From Bolinopsis microptera (Eukaryota > Ctenophora > Tentaculata > Lobata > Bolinopsidae): 64,000 nt of DNA. The stretch spans positions 6,048,169 to 6,112,168 of the forward strand of contig NC_087079.1 in assembly GCF_026151205.1 (NCBI RefSeq). Direction: 5' to 3'. The notes beneath the pieces are model-generated. The model searched no databases. It saw only the letters and a list, made by a program, of their open reading frames with translations, and had not been told where the DNA came from. The position numbers were made by a program, and so were the translations under genes. Below, piece by piece: positions 1 to 10,442 of this stretch (position 1 is its first letter; the number at the start of each line of letters is the position of its first letter).

Positions 1-111
1 TTTCTCATTTCCCGATACTTTGAGAGCTCTGGGTATAAAACCAAAGACTATAGTAAGTATCAGCAGTATCGCTAGGGATATTATCTTGGCTTCCCATGAT
101 TCCATAGCCAT
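1..111 (-). CDS. ZIP-family (SLC39-like) zinc transporter, N-terminal piece, runs off the left edge
   Basis: The minus strand gives a 37-residue open start, beginning MAMESWEAKIISLAILL, that continues past base 1. A short polar N-terminus leads into one hydrophobic helix ending in Pro-Arg (IVFGFIPR), then a basic stretch. This is the pattern of the first membrane segment of SLC39A1-3 (ZIP) transporters, which import zinc into the cytosol. Two Met codons lie close together; the first (109-111) is chosen because a 3' splice-like TCTTAG ends 4 nt before it. The gene follows ADAT1 on the same strand after 377 bp. Only one helix is visible, so the family call is tentative; any multi-pass membrane protein with a similar first helix could look the same. 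Confidence 0.45.
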   Translation of the reverse strand, partial: MAMESWEAKIISLAILLILTIVFGFIPRALKVSGNEK

Positions 112-488
112 GGTCCTAAGAGAGTATTAGACATGAAGGGATCAGCTTTCACTAAGAAGCCTTGTCATGATTCCCTTAACCAAAAGGATGTTGAAAGAGA
201 TTACGCCCTAGTTTTATGAGGAAGGTCAATGTAACTCAATCTGAATAAACAAAAGCTTCTCATTTTGAGACGATCAGGAAACTTTAGTATGCGATAATGA
301 AAGCAATAAAAACCGTGTAATGTCATATCAACATATTCAACAAGTGCAACTGTTAATATTCCCTTACAAAGATTATAAATAAATTATAAAACTTAAATAA
401 CTTATAAAAATCTACCAATTGCAATGATGCCACTAAATTGAACCTTCAATTATGCAACTTCGATAAACTAAAAAGAGTTTAAAAACGC
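112..488. other. Intergenic spacer between ADAT1 and the ZIP-like gene
   Basis: AT-rich, with no gene seen. It must hold the ADAT1 3'UTR and, directly before base 111, a pyrimidine-containing acceptor (minus strand CTCTCTTAG). The short same-strand spacing suits a polycistronic arrangement. Confidence 0.5.
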
Positions 489-1841
489 TCATTTTCCATT
501 CTCCTTCTCAATATTTTGAGAAGTTCTGTGAATTTTACCGCTCACTTTTCGATCCCAACCGACAAAATATTTGCAAAATTCTGCTTTACTATTCTTATAC
601 GAGGACTCACACTTGAAAAATAGATACTGCCTACTAAATTCATCTTTCTCCAAAAGTGGCTTGGAATCTTGGACTGAAACATTTCCCCCAGATTCTAACA
701 AAGAAGAAAGTACAGTGGCCTGCTTCAGCATCGCTGCTCTGCAAACGGGCAGCATTATTTTTACTTGGGATGAGGATTTTGTAGCGCCCTGAAGCTTACC
801 TTTGACACCCGCCCATTGCAGATCTTGTTCACCGTGTTTCATCCACAAGAGGGAAGAACTTGCAGCTATGACGTCACCACTTGCAGCTATGACGTCACCA
901 ATTGCAGCTATGACGTCACCACTTGCAGCTATGACGTCACCACTATTACACTTACAATTGTTAGCACTGTTAACAAACGCATCCTCTACTTTTAGTATTT
1001 GTGGGGGTGGTAACAAGTTGTCTGGGAGACGGTTTAACAGGGCTCGTTTTACACTGCTCATAGAAAAATCCCCTCCAATACAGAAGGAAGAGAACCGGAT
1101 AGGAGCAGGTAAAAACTTTGACAATAGGCCCCCTTGCAGTCCCAGAAACTGCCTTTTCATCAGTTTATCAGAGCAACTCAGTGAAAGGCAGACTGGTCCT
1201 CGACCTGGTTTTGTCCTGAGAACTGAAGTTTTCCGCCAGGATCTGGCTTTGAGAGTGTCTGTGTGGAAGTTGTCCGAAAGCAAGCATTTGGCTCCGGTTC
1301 TGGACATTTGGTCTAGTTGGTCTAGTTTAGGGTGTTTAGAATATGAGGAGTTACATTCTGCGGACGGTCGTTTTCTGGTAGAAACACAGTCATCAATATT
1401 ATCAGTTACAGATTTGGATTCTTTCTTGTCAGTCTGCTTAGGATCTGATTCAGAGATAGTTGCGTCACCACACATTACACAGGAAGAATAGAAGTGAAGA
1501 GTGACCCCCTCCTTAACTACAAACCTCCCATCAACACCCTTCTGTAAACACAAACCACCACCACTTTTCAGACAAGTTGTAATATCCTCCACTAAAAATA
1601 ACCTGAATAATCTCAAAGACAGCACCTCCGCATGACTATCCGATACAATGTGCGGAGTTTTCTGTTCTTCGCCCACACATTTGGTACCTGTTGCCATGGT
1701 GAGGACAGTGAGGTTGCCAGAAAGTTCCATGACAACGGCTGATAAAACCGTCCATTGGTTAGCTGCTGGTTTTCCTTTTTTAGGAAGCGTGTTGTAATGT
1801 TTGTTACACAGATCATTGATCTTGCTACCGAGACTGTCCAT
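489..1841 (-). CDS. ADAT1: tRNA-specific adenosine deaminase 1 (ADAT1)
   Basis: ADAT1 deaminates A37 to inosine in eukaryotic tRNA-Ala, using zinc. The protein is about 450 aa (human ~500) in one exon. The N-terminus reads INDLCNKHY..LPKKGKP, the family signature. The deaminase core shows the HAE motif (H70, E72: SDSHAEVLSLR), the SSCVMCGDA motif (C121/C124) and the SCSDK motif (C223), so the zinc ligands and the proton-shuttling Glu are present. KPGRG and GLQGGLLSKFL are also typical. I start at 1841 rather than the upstream in-frame Met at 1880, because this start lines up with the family N-terminus and an acceptor-like CTCCAG ends 7 nt before it. Oddity: residues ~300-327 are a four-fold heptad tandem repeat (see 860-943) between the core and the C-terminal helices. 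Start confidence is moderate; family confidence is high. Confidence 0.93.
   Translation of the reverse strand: MDSLGSKINDLCNKHYNTLPKKGKPAANQWTVLSAVVMELSGNLTVLTMATGTKCVGEEQKTPHIVSDSHAEVLSLRLFRLFLVEDITTCLKSGGGLCLQKGVDGRFVVKEGVTLHFYSSCVMCGDATISESDPKQTDKKESKSVTDNIDDCVSTRKRPSAECNSSYSKHPKLDQLDQMSRTGAKCLLSDNFHTDTLKARSWRKTSVLRTKPGRGPVCLSLSCSDKLMKRQFLGLQGGLLSKFLPAPIRFSSFCIGGDFSMSSVKRALLNRLPDNLLPPPQILKVEDAFVNSANNCKCNSGDVIAASGDVIAAIGDVIAASGDVIAASSSLLWMKHGEQDLQWAGVKGKLQGATKSSSQVKIMLPVCRAAMLKQATVLSSLLESGGNVSVQDSKPLLEKDEFSRQYLFFKCESSYKNSKAEFCKYFVGWDRKVSGKIHRTSQNIEKENGK
860..943. repeat. In-frame 21-bp minisatellite inside ADAT1, each unit with a CRE octamer
   Basis: Four nearly perfect 21-bp units start at 860, 881, 902 and 923. 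Each contains the palindrome TGACGTCA. Because 21 is divisible by 3, ADAT1 stays open and gains four copies of a GDVIAAS-type heptad. TGACGTCA is the consensus CREB/ATF site; here it lies in coding sequence, so any regulatory meaning is only possible. Confidence 0.9.
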
Positions 1842-2080
1842 CGCCCTTCTGGAGTTAGTTATAAAATGAGCTGGGATCATGTGATGGGTTTTCCATCATA
1901 AACAAAAAATAGTATATAAAACCAAATATATTGCTCATTAATCACTTACTTTTCTATTGTCTAGGGAAAAATCAGAGTAAAAGGAGAAATTCTTCTAGAG
2001 ATTTAATAAATAAGTTACATCCTAAATTTAAAATGTTTATAATATTTAACATTGACCACATGACTTGGTTATACTAAATA

Positions 2081-2827
2081 TCATAATTTGTCTTCAACTT
2101 CTGTCACAACTTCAGCTGACTCGATACATTCTTCTGATGATCTATTTGACACATCACAGCTGACTGAGGAAGCATCAGAGTTCACTTTATCTACAAGGGT
2201 CTTCTTATCTAGAGAGATCTTCTCATCTAGAAGTTTCTTTTCCTCTAGAAGGTTCTTCTCATCTACAAGATTCTGTTTATGTTGCATCACGTGACCACTA
2301 CTTCTAGCTACAGCTAGAGACTCCTCTTCATTATCATGTCTCTCCACGAAGTCAGCCCACAGCGGATCTATACTCCTCCACCTCTCTTTGTAAAGATCAT
2401 AAAACGGGTAAATATCTTGTTTCTGACCCTGCGTGAACAAAAGCCCAGCTAGTAACCCTGGCAACATCCCCAGACCCGCTGCCACGACCTTCTGTCTGAT
2501 ACCTCTGAACTCGGAACTAGTAGTCATCAGTGTCACCAACATGGCACCAAACCCGGCTGAAACAACATAATGGGAAACACGGTCCCTATCATCCCGGTAA
2601 ACCCCCGCCAGAGCCGGAACCCCCAACAAAAACGCCACGAAAGTAAAAGTTCGGATCATGACAGGGATACCGTACCCCATAGCTCCCATCCACCTGAAGT
2701 TAGACCTGACCCGCCACATGGACAGCCTGCTCTCGTAAATAGTGAGCTCGTTAACCTTGGTGAACTGGTCAGTAGCGGCTCTGTAACCTTGGTACGCTGC
2801 CAGCGCCCCCACGGGGAGACACAGCAT
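2081..2827 (-). CDS. TIMMDC1: TIMMDC1-like mitochondrial complex I assembly factor
   Basis: TIMMDC1 is a Tim17-type inner-membrane protein needed to build the membrane arm of respiratory complex I. The 248-aa product shares its pattern of four hydrophobic segments: helix 1 near the start, then Y-RAA---F-K-NE--IYESRL, helix 2 (GIPVMIRTFTFVAFLLGVPA), the signature VYRDDRDRVSHYVVSAGFGAML, and a Gly-rich last helix (GLGMLPGLLAGLL). The C-terminus carries a tandem Lys/Asp/Leu-rich repeat (VDEKNLLEEKKLLDEK...), probably coiled. The N-terminus lacks ~70 residues found in vertebrates. Either an upstream exon is missed, or translation starts here: an acceptor-like GACAG ends at 2856, 29 nt before the ATG, but its pyrimidine tract is poor. 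The reading frame is closed a few codons further upstream. The gene lies 239 bp upstream of ADAT1 on the same strand. Confidence 0.75.
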   Translation of the reverse strand: MLCLPVGALAAYQGYRAATDQFTKVNELTIYESRLSMWRVRSNFRWMGAMGYGIPVMIRTFTFVAFLLGVPALAGVYRDDRDRVSHYVVSAGFGAMLVTLMTTSSEFRGIRQKVVAAGLGMLPGLLAGLLFTQGQKQDIYPFYDLYKERWRSIDPLWADFVERHDNEEESLAVARSSGHVMQHKQNLVDEKNLLEEKKLLDEKISLDKKTLVDKVNSDASSVSCDVSNRSSEECIESAEVVTEVEDKL

Positions 2828-2867
2828 GTAGCTAGTAACCCTCCAACACTCGTACCTGTCATTTTAG

Positions 2868-2985
2868 GTGTAGTTATGTGACGTGATGTCTACATGAGGA
2901 ATGGCACGTGACGTGATGCCTATATAAGGAATGGCATGGCACGTGACGTGATGCACATAAATAAATATACGTGTAGCACGTGAGA
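2868..2985. promoter_or_regulatory. Tandem CACGTGACGTGATG elements with a TATATAAGG box
   Basis: CACGTG E-boxes lie at 2905, 2940 and 2977. The first two sit in a 35-bp tandem unit (CACGTGACGTGATGC), with a third degenerate GTGACGTGATG at about 2875. TATATAAGG lies at 2921-2929 between two units. GTCACGTG/CACGTGAC is the USF/TFE-type site. The position just upstream of the TIMMDC1 ORF (minus strand) suggests a promoter, but it could equally be a small tandem repeat in an intron. Confidence 0.4.
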
Positions 2986-3492
2986 TGATGACCTTAAAAG
3001 AAGAATCTTGTGATATTAAGTATTAACTGGTTGTTTCCTGAGTCAGTGAGAAGTAGAATATTAGGCATTTGAAAATGGAATTGAGGATTATTCAAGGGAG
3101 ACACCCCCGTATTAAACATCATGTCAAACTATGTGTTATATATAATAGTACTAATATAATACTAATAATACTAATAGTATTAATAACAGTACCTGTCTAT
3201 TTGGTATTTGGAGCGAGGTTCGTGGGTTGGGTCCCGGTATTCATTATCTTCGAACAGTCGCCGTAAGTTACGGAGTCCGGCACTTTGGTGATACCACGTG
3301 TGAAGTGAGCTTCGTAGTTCTGTGTAATAACCCATCTCTGTGGCACTGTGCTGTCAGAGGAGTTTGTTGTGTGTTCACATTCTGTAATATGGTGAGATTT
3401 TATAGTTAATTAATCATAAGACCACATTGGCAATTGTGTGTGTAATTCAAAATATCGTAACTTATGAAAACACGATATATCATATCCAGTCT

Positions 3493-3620
3493 ATTGAGAG
3501 CATACAACGCCTGTTCACAAGACGGATTCTAGGGCTCAAAGACACCGACTATTGGAATAAACTGAAGGAACTGTAACATTCCTGCAAAGACGCCGAGAAC
3601 TCTACACTACCATAAAAGGA
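3493..3620 (+). pseudogene. Relic of a LINE reverse-transcriptase C-terminal region
   Basis: The plus strand reads IESIQRLFTRRILGLKDTDY then WNKLKEL, a stop, and in a shifted frame LQRRRELYTTIKG. This is the conserved block after the RT palm in CR1/I/Jockey-like LINEs (VQRRFTRRI...L.YW.RL..L...SL..RR...). It is a short, decayed fragment. Confidence 0.55.
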
Positions 3621-3639
3621 AAATAAAAACAAACGAACA

Positions 3640-5556
3640 ATAGGTTCAATAGGTAGGTTCAGAACTAGAGCTACCCTACAGGAAGAGGGAAACGTTACAT
3701 AACAAAGAAGGAAACGTTACATAACAACATTAACAGCAGGATGAATGTTTTGAATTACTGCCACAGAAATAATATTAGTGGGAATGTAAGAACACTAACT
3801 CCGCTATCAAATGAGAAAGGAGTGTGAACCTTTCACTAGCCAATAGGATCGCAGCATTATCAATTATACAAGATTGAATATTCTGCAAAGTCCTGCTTAT
3901 TAGATTACCTCAGCGTAATGTAACCACGGGGCGCAAAGGTCACCACTTACATGTGTTCATTCCAAAAGAATTGTAATAAAACCCCTGAGTGAATGTGCGC
4001 AAAAAGTCCCGTGAACGTTATTGCAGCTAAAATTAGATCAGTGTGACATGTTAGTCTTACTGTTGAATGAGGAGAGAGTATGGAGCGCTAATATAATAGC
4101 CAATCAGATCGCTGCACTCTGCAGAACTGCAGACACCAACGTCTCAGAACTCATTGAATTACCATAAGGACGCAAAGATAATCAGATTACCACAGGAACG
4201 CAAAGGTCACCGCTTAACAAGAGGATATACTGCTAACACCCGCATTATTTAGAATATTCAGAAGTATAATTATCATTGTACCGAGTTACTTCATACTGTG
4301 GACGGTCTAGTATTACAATAAACATCCTACACAAAAGGAGTAGACCTGTACGATGTTGTGAAAGTAAAAATACAGTTGCGCAATGGAGACCGTGTAGATA
4401 AGATGAAAATGATGAGCTGATGTAAGAAACAATATTTCCGATCACCCGATCACGTGACAGTTTCACTGTAGTAGTTGGGAGGTGGTGTATTGTTAGCCAG
4501 CATCTTGTGAAAACTGGTTACATGTTATAGCCAGTTTGGTAAGTTTTAAATTATATGGCAATGACATCCTTTGATTGAAATATTTCACAACACATTATAC
4601 TGTTAAAATGACTTTTTTCTTTTCATAACCAGGTAGATTCTGTTTGACATGGAAACAGACAACAATACGCCATATGTTATCAAAGATGATGCGGAGAGAT
4701 TCAATTCTGGAACTTAATTGTTCTTCTTGCGTCGCTTATTATAGGGAACAGAGTCATTCTTATAGCGAATTTCAAATAACAAGCCATCAAACTCCATTAA
4801 GTGATACTAACAGTGATAATAATAACAGATTTAAATAATAACAGTGATGCAGCACATGGCTGATTTTGACTTGATGTAAGCTGTATTAACACATTCCAGG
4901 AACTCTAGCAACAATCGCAGATGTTTGAATGATGGGGTGCTACTGTGTCATGTTCAGTATAATATCAGCTGGGTCTGTGAGCCAGTGACTGTGGTCCTGA
5001 CATCTGCTATGAGCACTCTAAAGCTGACAATGGCTAAATATCCTCTAAGAACTGGTGCCTGGTTCAAACGTTTACGACAAAAAATAGGTTCTTTTTGGTG
5101 GCTTGTGGTGCTTAGATGCTACACTCCATTACTAGTTATAGATATTATGTGTATTGTTTTTTGAGCATGTATACGGTAAATCTGGAAAGAGGAAGATCTA
5201 TTGAAACTAAGAAAAAATAAAAACTTGATTGCCAAAAACTGCAAAGATTGTTCTGGTGCAGGCACGTACTACATTTCTATTCGAACGGGCTGAAAATTCA
5301 TTAAAATGAATACAGCGCAACATATGTTTAATAGCCTGGAGGCCATCCTATCCAAATAATAACATTTCCGAGGAAGTGTTAGTTCTAGCCTGGAGGTCCT
5401 TATGTTATTAGGTATTAGGCAAGGTAAGTGGCGTGTGGCAACCACTTTACCACAAATCGTATTAGGTACATGCTATTCCTTTCTTAAAATTCAATTTTTA
5501 GTAAAACAGGACCTATCAAATTAAATCGAAAGAAAAGTAATCGCATCGAGCTTGTT
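3640..5556. other. Gene-free stretch with a degenerate direct duplication
   Basis: About 3830-3960 and 4085-4215 resemble each other: both hold a GCCAAT(A/C)(A/G)GATCGC motif and a later CGCAAAGGTCACC motif, spaced ~130 bp apart within each copy. A short ACGTTACATAACAA direct repeat lies near 3700-3726. Small ORFs (4644-4838, 4925-5164) show no recognisable domain. I see no convincing gene. Confidence 0.4.
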
Positions 5557-5564
5557 GTTCTAAG

Positions 5565-5975
5565 CGGGGGGGGGGGGGGAGGGGGGGGGGGGGGGGCGTG
5601 GGGGGATCAGGTACTAAGTTCTGTACGTGACGTTGACAATTGACTAAGTGTAATTTTGGAATTTTGTCAAAAGACCCACCCACCCCCTTCGCGGCTTTTG
5701 TGGTACTTTTGTCTTGGTATATAAAATAATACCCACCTATAAATTGCTTTAAACAGCTCATTAAACATTAGGAAATGGGCAACAAAGTTAGAGAAAAAAA
5801 AACCCATTCCCAAAATTGAAATTTGAGATAAAATGGGTTTTTTGGGGTTGGAGACCCCCCTTAGTACCATGTACTAACTGTATTTCTGGAAAATGTACCA
5901 TGTACTAACTGTGTTTTGTAAGAAAATATGACCCTCCCCCCACCCCCCCCCGCCCCCCCCCCCCCCCCCCCCCCC
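5565..5975. mobile_element. Small insertion element with G-tract/C-tract ends and a 7-8 bp target duplication
   Basis: GTTCTAAG occurs at 5557-5564 and again at 5976-5983, directly flanking a 411-bp segment. The segment begins CGGGG (two G-runs of 14 and 16 broken by one A) and ends in C-runs of 9 and 23. The flanking direct repeat is 7 or 8 bp, depending on whether the last G belongs to the element, which is the hAT size class. The interior has a tandem ACCATGTACTAACTGT at about 5867 and 5898 and no ORF of note. Non-autonomous; family uncertain. Confidence 0.5.
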
Positions 5976-6165
5976 GTTCTAAGTACAGTATATAATCTAG
6001 ATTAACCCAGAAATATGGAGCTATAAAGATTCACAAGTGTATTAAGTTAAGATCTTGATCCTGGGCATAGCATGTGATAAGAGAGAACGATCGGGGCAAA
6101 TGATGGGATGGTCACCAGATCGAGACGAGGTAAGTGTAAGAGGGGAGCACCATATCTCTTATTAA

Positions 6166-7538
6166 GGCTGGGGGTTCACCCTGATTTTTTTGTGAAACTT
6201 GGTTTCGAGATAGCAGTTGACCAACAAACTAGGACCAGTGACCGAACTTTTGAGAGGGTCCCTGACCCCAACCGCCAAACGGTGCCCGCGGGGCAGCCAC
6301 GCCCATATTTGGTCCAAATCAGGCCCAATTTAGCCAAATACCCTGAACATGCCCAAACCCCAGATTTTAGGTGCTTTACTTGTAGCTAGTGGTCCCCTGA
6401 ACTCGTATATGAAGTTTCATCAAGATTGGACAAAAAATGACTGAGTTATGAGCTAAAAACTATATGCCCATATTTGGGCATACGCACTAAATTTGATCAA
6501 TTTTGGCCCATAAATTAGTCAAATATCAATATTTTTGAATGAAACTAACTTTATATGAAAGGTAAGCCTAAACTACACATTCTCTATGATTATCAGCTCA
6601 ATATCTACCTAACTGTAGATTCTGTGCTCAAATATTCGCAAAAAATGTATAAAATCGCCCATATCTCAGTTCGCGATATTTGAAAAAGTGACTTCGCTCA
6701 AAACAATAGAACTCAATAGGGTATCAATATTTTTTCATGAAATTTTCAGAATCAACGTAGAATCGCCTCATGACCTTAAGTTTTGTATTAAAATTTTGAG
6801 TTAGGCCTTTAAAAAAATTTGGCGGTCAAATTCTGAAAAATGCCCGGCAAATTTCAGAATTTGGCCGCCAAATTTTTTTAAAGGCCTAACTCAAAATTTT
6901 AATACAAAACTTAAGGTCATGAGGCGATTCTACGTTGATTCTGAAAATTTCAGGAAAAAATATTGATACCCTATTGAGTTCTATTGTTTTGAGCGAAGTC
7001 ACTTTTGCAAATATCGCGAACTGAGATATAGGCGATTTTGTTCATTTTTTGTGATTATTTGAACACAGAATCCACAGTTAGGTAGATATTGAGCTGATAA
7101 TCATAGAGAATGTGTAGTTTATGCTTACCTTTCATATAAAGTTAGTTTCATTAAAAAATATTGATATTTGACTAATTTATGGGCCAAAATCGATCAAATT
7201 TAGTGCGTATGCCCAAATATGGGCATATAGTTTTTAGCTCATAACTCAGTCATTTTTTGTCCAATCTTGATGAAACTTCATATACGAGTTCAAGGGACCA
7301 CTAGCTACAAGTAAAGCACCTAAAATCTGGGTTTTGGGCATGTTCGGGGTATTTGGCTAGATTGGGCCTAATTTGGACCAAATATGGGCGTGGCTGCCCC
7401 GCGGGCACCGTTTGGCGGTTGGGGTCCGGGTCCCCCTCAAAAGTTCGGTCACCGGTCCTAGTTTGTTGGTCAACTGCTATCTCGAAACCAAGTTTCACAA
7501 AAAAATCAGGGTGAACCCCCCCCCCCCCCCCCCCCCCC
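6166..7538. mobile_element. TTAA-flanked 1.37-kb foldback (palindromic) element
   Basis: TTAA lies at 6162-6165 and 7539-7542. Between them is an almost perfect inverted repeat. The left arm starts GGGGGTTCACCCTGATTTTT; the right arm ends with its complement and a 23-base C-run. The arms meet near 6840, at a short centre between GGCGGTCAAATTCTG and CAGAATTTGGCCGCC. The arms are about 680 bp each and highly similar, so single strands would fold into one long hairpin. Target duplication TTAA is the hallmark of piggyBac-superfamily insertion. No transposase is present, so it is non-autonomous. A shorter diverged relative is at 48613-49461. ORFs inside (6108-6389, 7301-7615) are just the two arms and encode nothing recognisable. 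Confidence 0.8.
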
Positions 7539-7542
7539 TTAA

Positions 7543-9114
7543 AACGGGTAATAAAACAGAACTGGTAATTGGTAGAAAGAATAAGACATTCATTGTTAAA
7601 ATAAACTTCAAACAAGAGCGAATTTTAACACGTACAAAGAAACCTGAAACCACAATATCTCCACATCTCATGTCGAAAATAACGGTTCCCTGTTAGCCAA
7701 CACGTCGAATAGCTTTACATCACTTCTGAGATAACAGTAAAACATGTATGGTTTGATCGTATCTGGTATGATACCAGCGATATCATGAAATGCAACATGA
7801 TACGCCGAAATGAAACTTAGATTCTTTAACATGACGGACAGTTTGGCAAGATACTGTTGGAAAGAAGTAAGATGAGACAAATCACTGGCTATTTTGTTTC
7901 CACAGGAAGTTCAACTAATCTGATTAGAAATCAGAGAAATATACAGATCACGTGTAAACAAGAACTAGTCTGATTAAATCAGCTACTCTTTCTGACAAGA
8001 CATCACGAACCGATAGACCGTAAATGGGTATATGCTGTCTTCGTGCACTAGAATAGTTCGACACGCATGGCTAATTCTGTTTTGTGCTGTTGTTATTTTT
8101 AAGCTGTTGACTTTTCACTGTTATTTATATTCATGTTGAAAGGCAAAAATGCTTCAAACTCATGATAATTCTTTAAATTGAACCTGAAGGAAAATAAAAA
8201 TGCTTCAAACTCATGATAATTCTTTAAATTTAACTTCAAGTGTGTAATTGACCATTTGCATTTGATTTGGATTATCTTGATTCTTGACGAACGAGAAATC
8301 GAATCAGGTTCGATCAGCTCAGCTCAGCTAGGACGAGCAAAGTGTGCGCGCGTCGCGTGCTCAGAAAAACAATAATTGGCTTGAAAGCGCGGACGTAATA
8401 TAAACTTAGAAGCTCGCCGCCGACTAAAAGTCACAAATTTTTGGAGCTCATATAAATCCCCACGAGCCGGTGACCCGTGACAGTGTATATAAATACCTTT
8501 AATCAGACTAAATCTCAGGTAAGGGTTAAAATTCTCGAATCACATGACTCATCACTCAATGACGTTGCCACAGATGTGGTGTTCGAAATTAATATGTATT
8601 GGACCATCAAAAAACTTTGTAGCACTACGTGATATACAACTACAATGACCGATATAGTTAATGGTAGAAGGTTGTGGCGTGTGTCCCAGCCTATATTGTC
8701 AAATACCTGTCACTTTCTGGTCAAGGCAAGTCATCCCTAATTTAAAAGATCGCTGGCAAATAAAAGCTTTCTTGATTTATCTCTGAACCATGGAACCATA
8801 GGCATAAAATGACAAATTGCATCGAATGCCTCATTTCGGAGCTTACGTCACATGTCAAAAATTAAATCCATAGAATAATTAAATATCTGTATCATGTTGT
8901 TAGCACACGAAAGCTACTGAACTGTCAAATCTTAAGATAACTCAACTTAATGTGTGATGAGTGATCATGAGGAGACGAAGCTGAAAATAGCAGTCGTTAT
9001 TTGTGAAAGTTAAAGAAAATATCAAGATAACTCCACATGTAAGAAAAGTAGCGGGAATAAAAACTATAAAGTAGCTGATAGTATAAATTTGTAAAAATGC
9101 TAGACAAAAATTCG
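7543..9114. other. Gene-free stretch
   Basis: Holds a 52-bp-period direct duplication (AAAATGCTTCAAACTCATGA at about 8146 and 8198), a CpG-rich patch near 8340-8480 and two TATAAAT motifs at about 8452 and 8485. No coding region can be supported. Confidence 0.4.
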
Positions 9115-9206
9115 TGCTCCAGGAGAGGCTCGAACTCTCAACCTTCGCATTGCTAAGCCTGTACTGCTTATAAGTACGACGCGCTAACCGATTGTGCCAC
9201 TGGAGC
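9115..9206 (-). tRNA. tRNA-Ile (anticodon UAU) with an 18-nt intron
   Basis: The minus strand folds as a full cloverleaf. The acceptor stem is GCTCCAG/CTGGAGC, followed by A (discriminator). The D arm holds the A box (TGGCACAATCGGTTAGCGC). The anticodon stem is TCGTA/TGCGA with loop CTTATAA (anticodon TAT). The variable loop is AGGTT and the T arm is GAGAG-TTCGAGC-CTCTC (B box). Eighteen nt (GCAGTACAGGCTTAGCAA) intervene after position 37, the canonical intron site. tRNA-Ile(UAU) is one of the few intron-bearing tRNAs in animals, which fits. No wobble pairs disrupt the stems except one T-G in the anticodon stem, so it looks functional. Confidence 0.95.
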
Positions 9207-10442
9207 TCTGTCCAATAAACGAATACAGTCTCCATATTCTAGTGCAAATTTCCATGATATGCGTTAAGTGGCATAGGCGATTAAGTCATAAGGTCATCAT
9301 TGTTCTCTCTTCGATAAAGCAGGAAAGTTTCTGTTCGTGTATCTTGCAAAATGACATCCCGAAACATGCTTACTCGATAAATATAATATGTGCATTACAC
9401 GTCATGTCACCTGATATACATGGTTACAGACCGCAGTTAGGAACAATATACCCCGTCACTGTAGGCTTGGGGATAGTTAACACATTACTTAATCACTTAC
9501 ACTAGTGTAATTATAACACAATTGTTGTGTGTAAAACTGATTAAGGAGGACAAGGGGGTTAAAAATCGGCTAAAAAGTGGTTACATTAAAATATTCAAGT
9601 GTACACTCAGTTTGTTTCAGGTCTCACAATATATCGGATGTAATAAAGCACATTTCACACACTGACCTTACTTCTACCAGCAAATTTAAAGACGGGTTGC
9701 GCTGATTTAAAGACGGTGAAGCCTTTAAAATGGTCAAAATTAAAGACGCTGAGTGAACCGTCTTTATATTTAAACGAACTGAGTATAGTTTGAGAGCTGG
9801 TAAAATTTTCCAGATTTGGGCTAAGATTAGTGATCACAGGCACGAATTTCTTGTCTAAATAGTAGAACCTCCTTATACCGGGCCTCTCAGGGGAAAAGAA
9901 AGGAGCACATGTTCCCAATAGCATATCTCTAGCCAATCGAATAACCTATCAAGCGTCTCACATAGCGCATTAGGCTGATTAGGGGTCTTATACTCACGTA
10001 TCGTGTTGTGATGGAATACAGCTGGGTGTGTGCTGAAACCACCACATAATGTGAACCCTGATAAATCTAATCTCTGACACGAACTAGCCGAATACTGGCT
10101 AATAAACTAAGAAATAAACAGTCAGTTGCATTATTAAACGCATCACCCTTAAATTTAATAATACAAAATCCACTTCTAAATCCCATATATAGTTTAATGA
10201 AGCCCTCAATCTGTCAAGAATTTAATGGATTAGAACTTTTAATGATTTACGAAGAAAAATTGATTATTACATCTCCAGTATCTACTTTCCAGCCAATGTG
10301 CACTTGATACATGAACAATGAACATACCCAACATAATATGCGGATATTGGATATAACTGTTCATATAATTGAGTGGAATGTAAACTGATAAAAAGAACTC
10401 GCAGGTCATCTAGCCAGACATGAAGAACTTCTGAGTCATCAA
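9207..10442. other. Gene-free stretch
   Basis: No gene recognised. The minus-strand ORF at 9655-9936 has repeated Lys/Phe-rich segments (FKF.GR.., FNFDHFKG..) but no known domain, and its start lacks context. Confidence 0.35.

Noticed and set aside
1842-1880. Upstream in-frame ADAT1 start (13 extra residues)
   Set aside because: The extension crosses an acceptor-like CTCCAG and the family N-terminus aligns with the internal Met.
4644-5164. Consecutive small ORFs (64 and 79 aa) as transposase remains
   Set aside because: I could not recognise any transposase motif; random ORFs are as likely.
6108-7696. ORFs of 93-107 aa in the foldback arms
   Set aside because: They are the same palindromic sequence read from each side and have no domain.
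8450-8495. Two TATAAAT motifs as promoters
   Set aside because: No coding exon follows on either strand; AT-rich DNA yields such motifs by chance.
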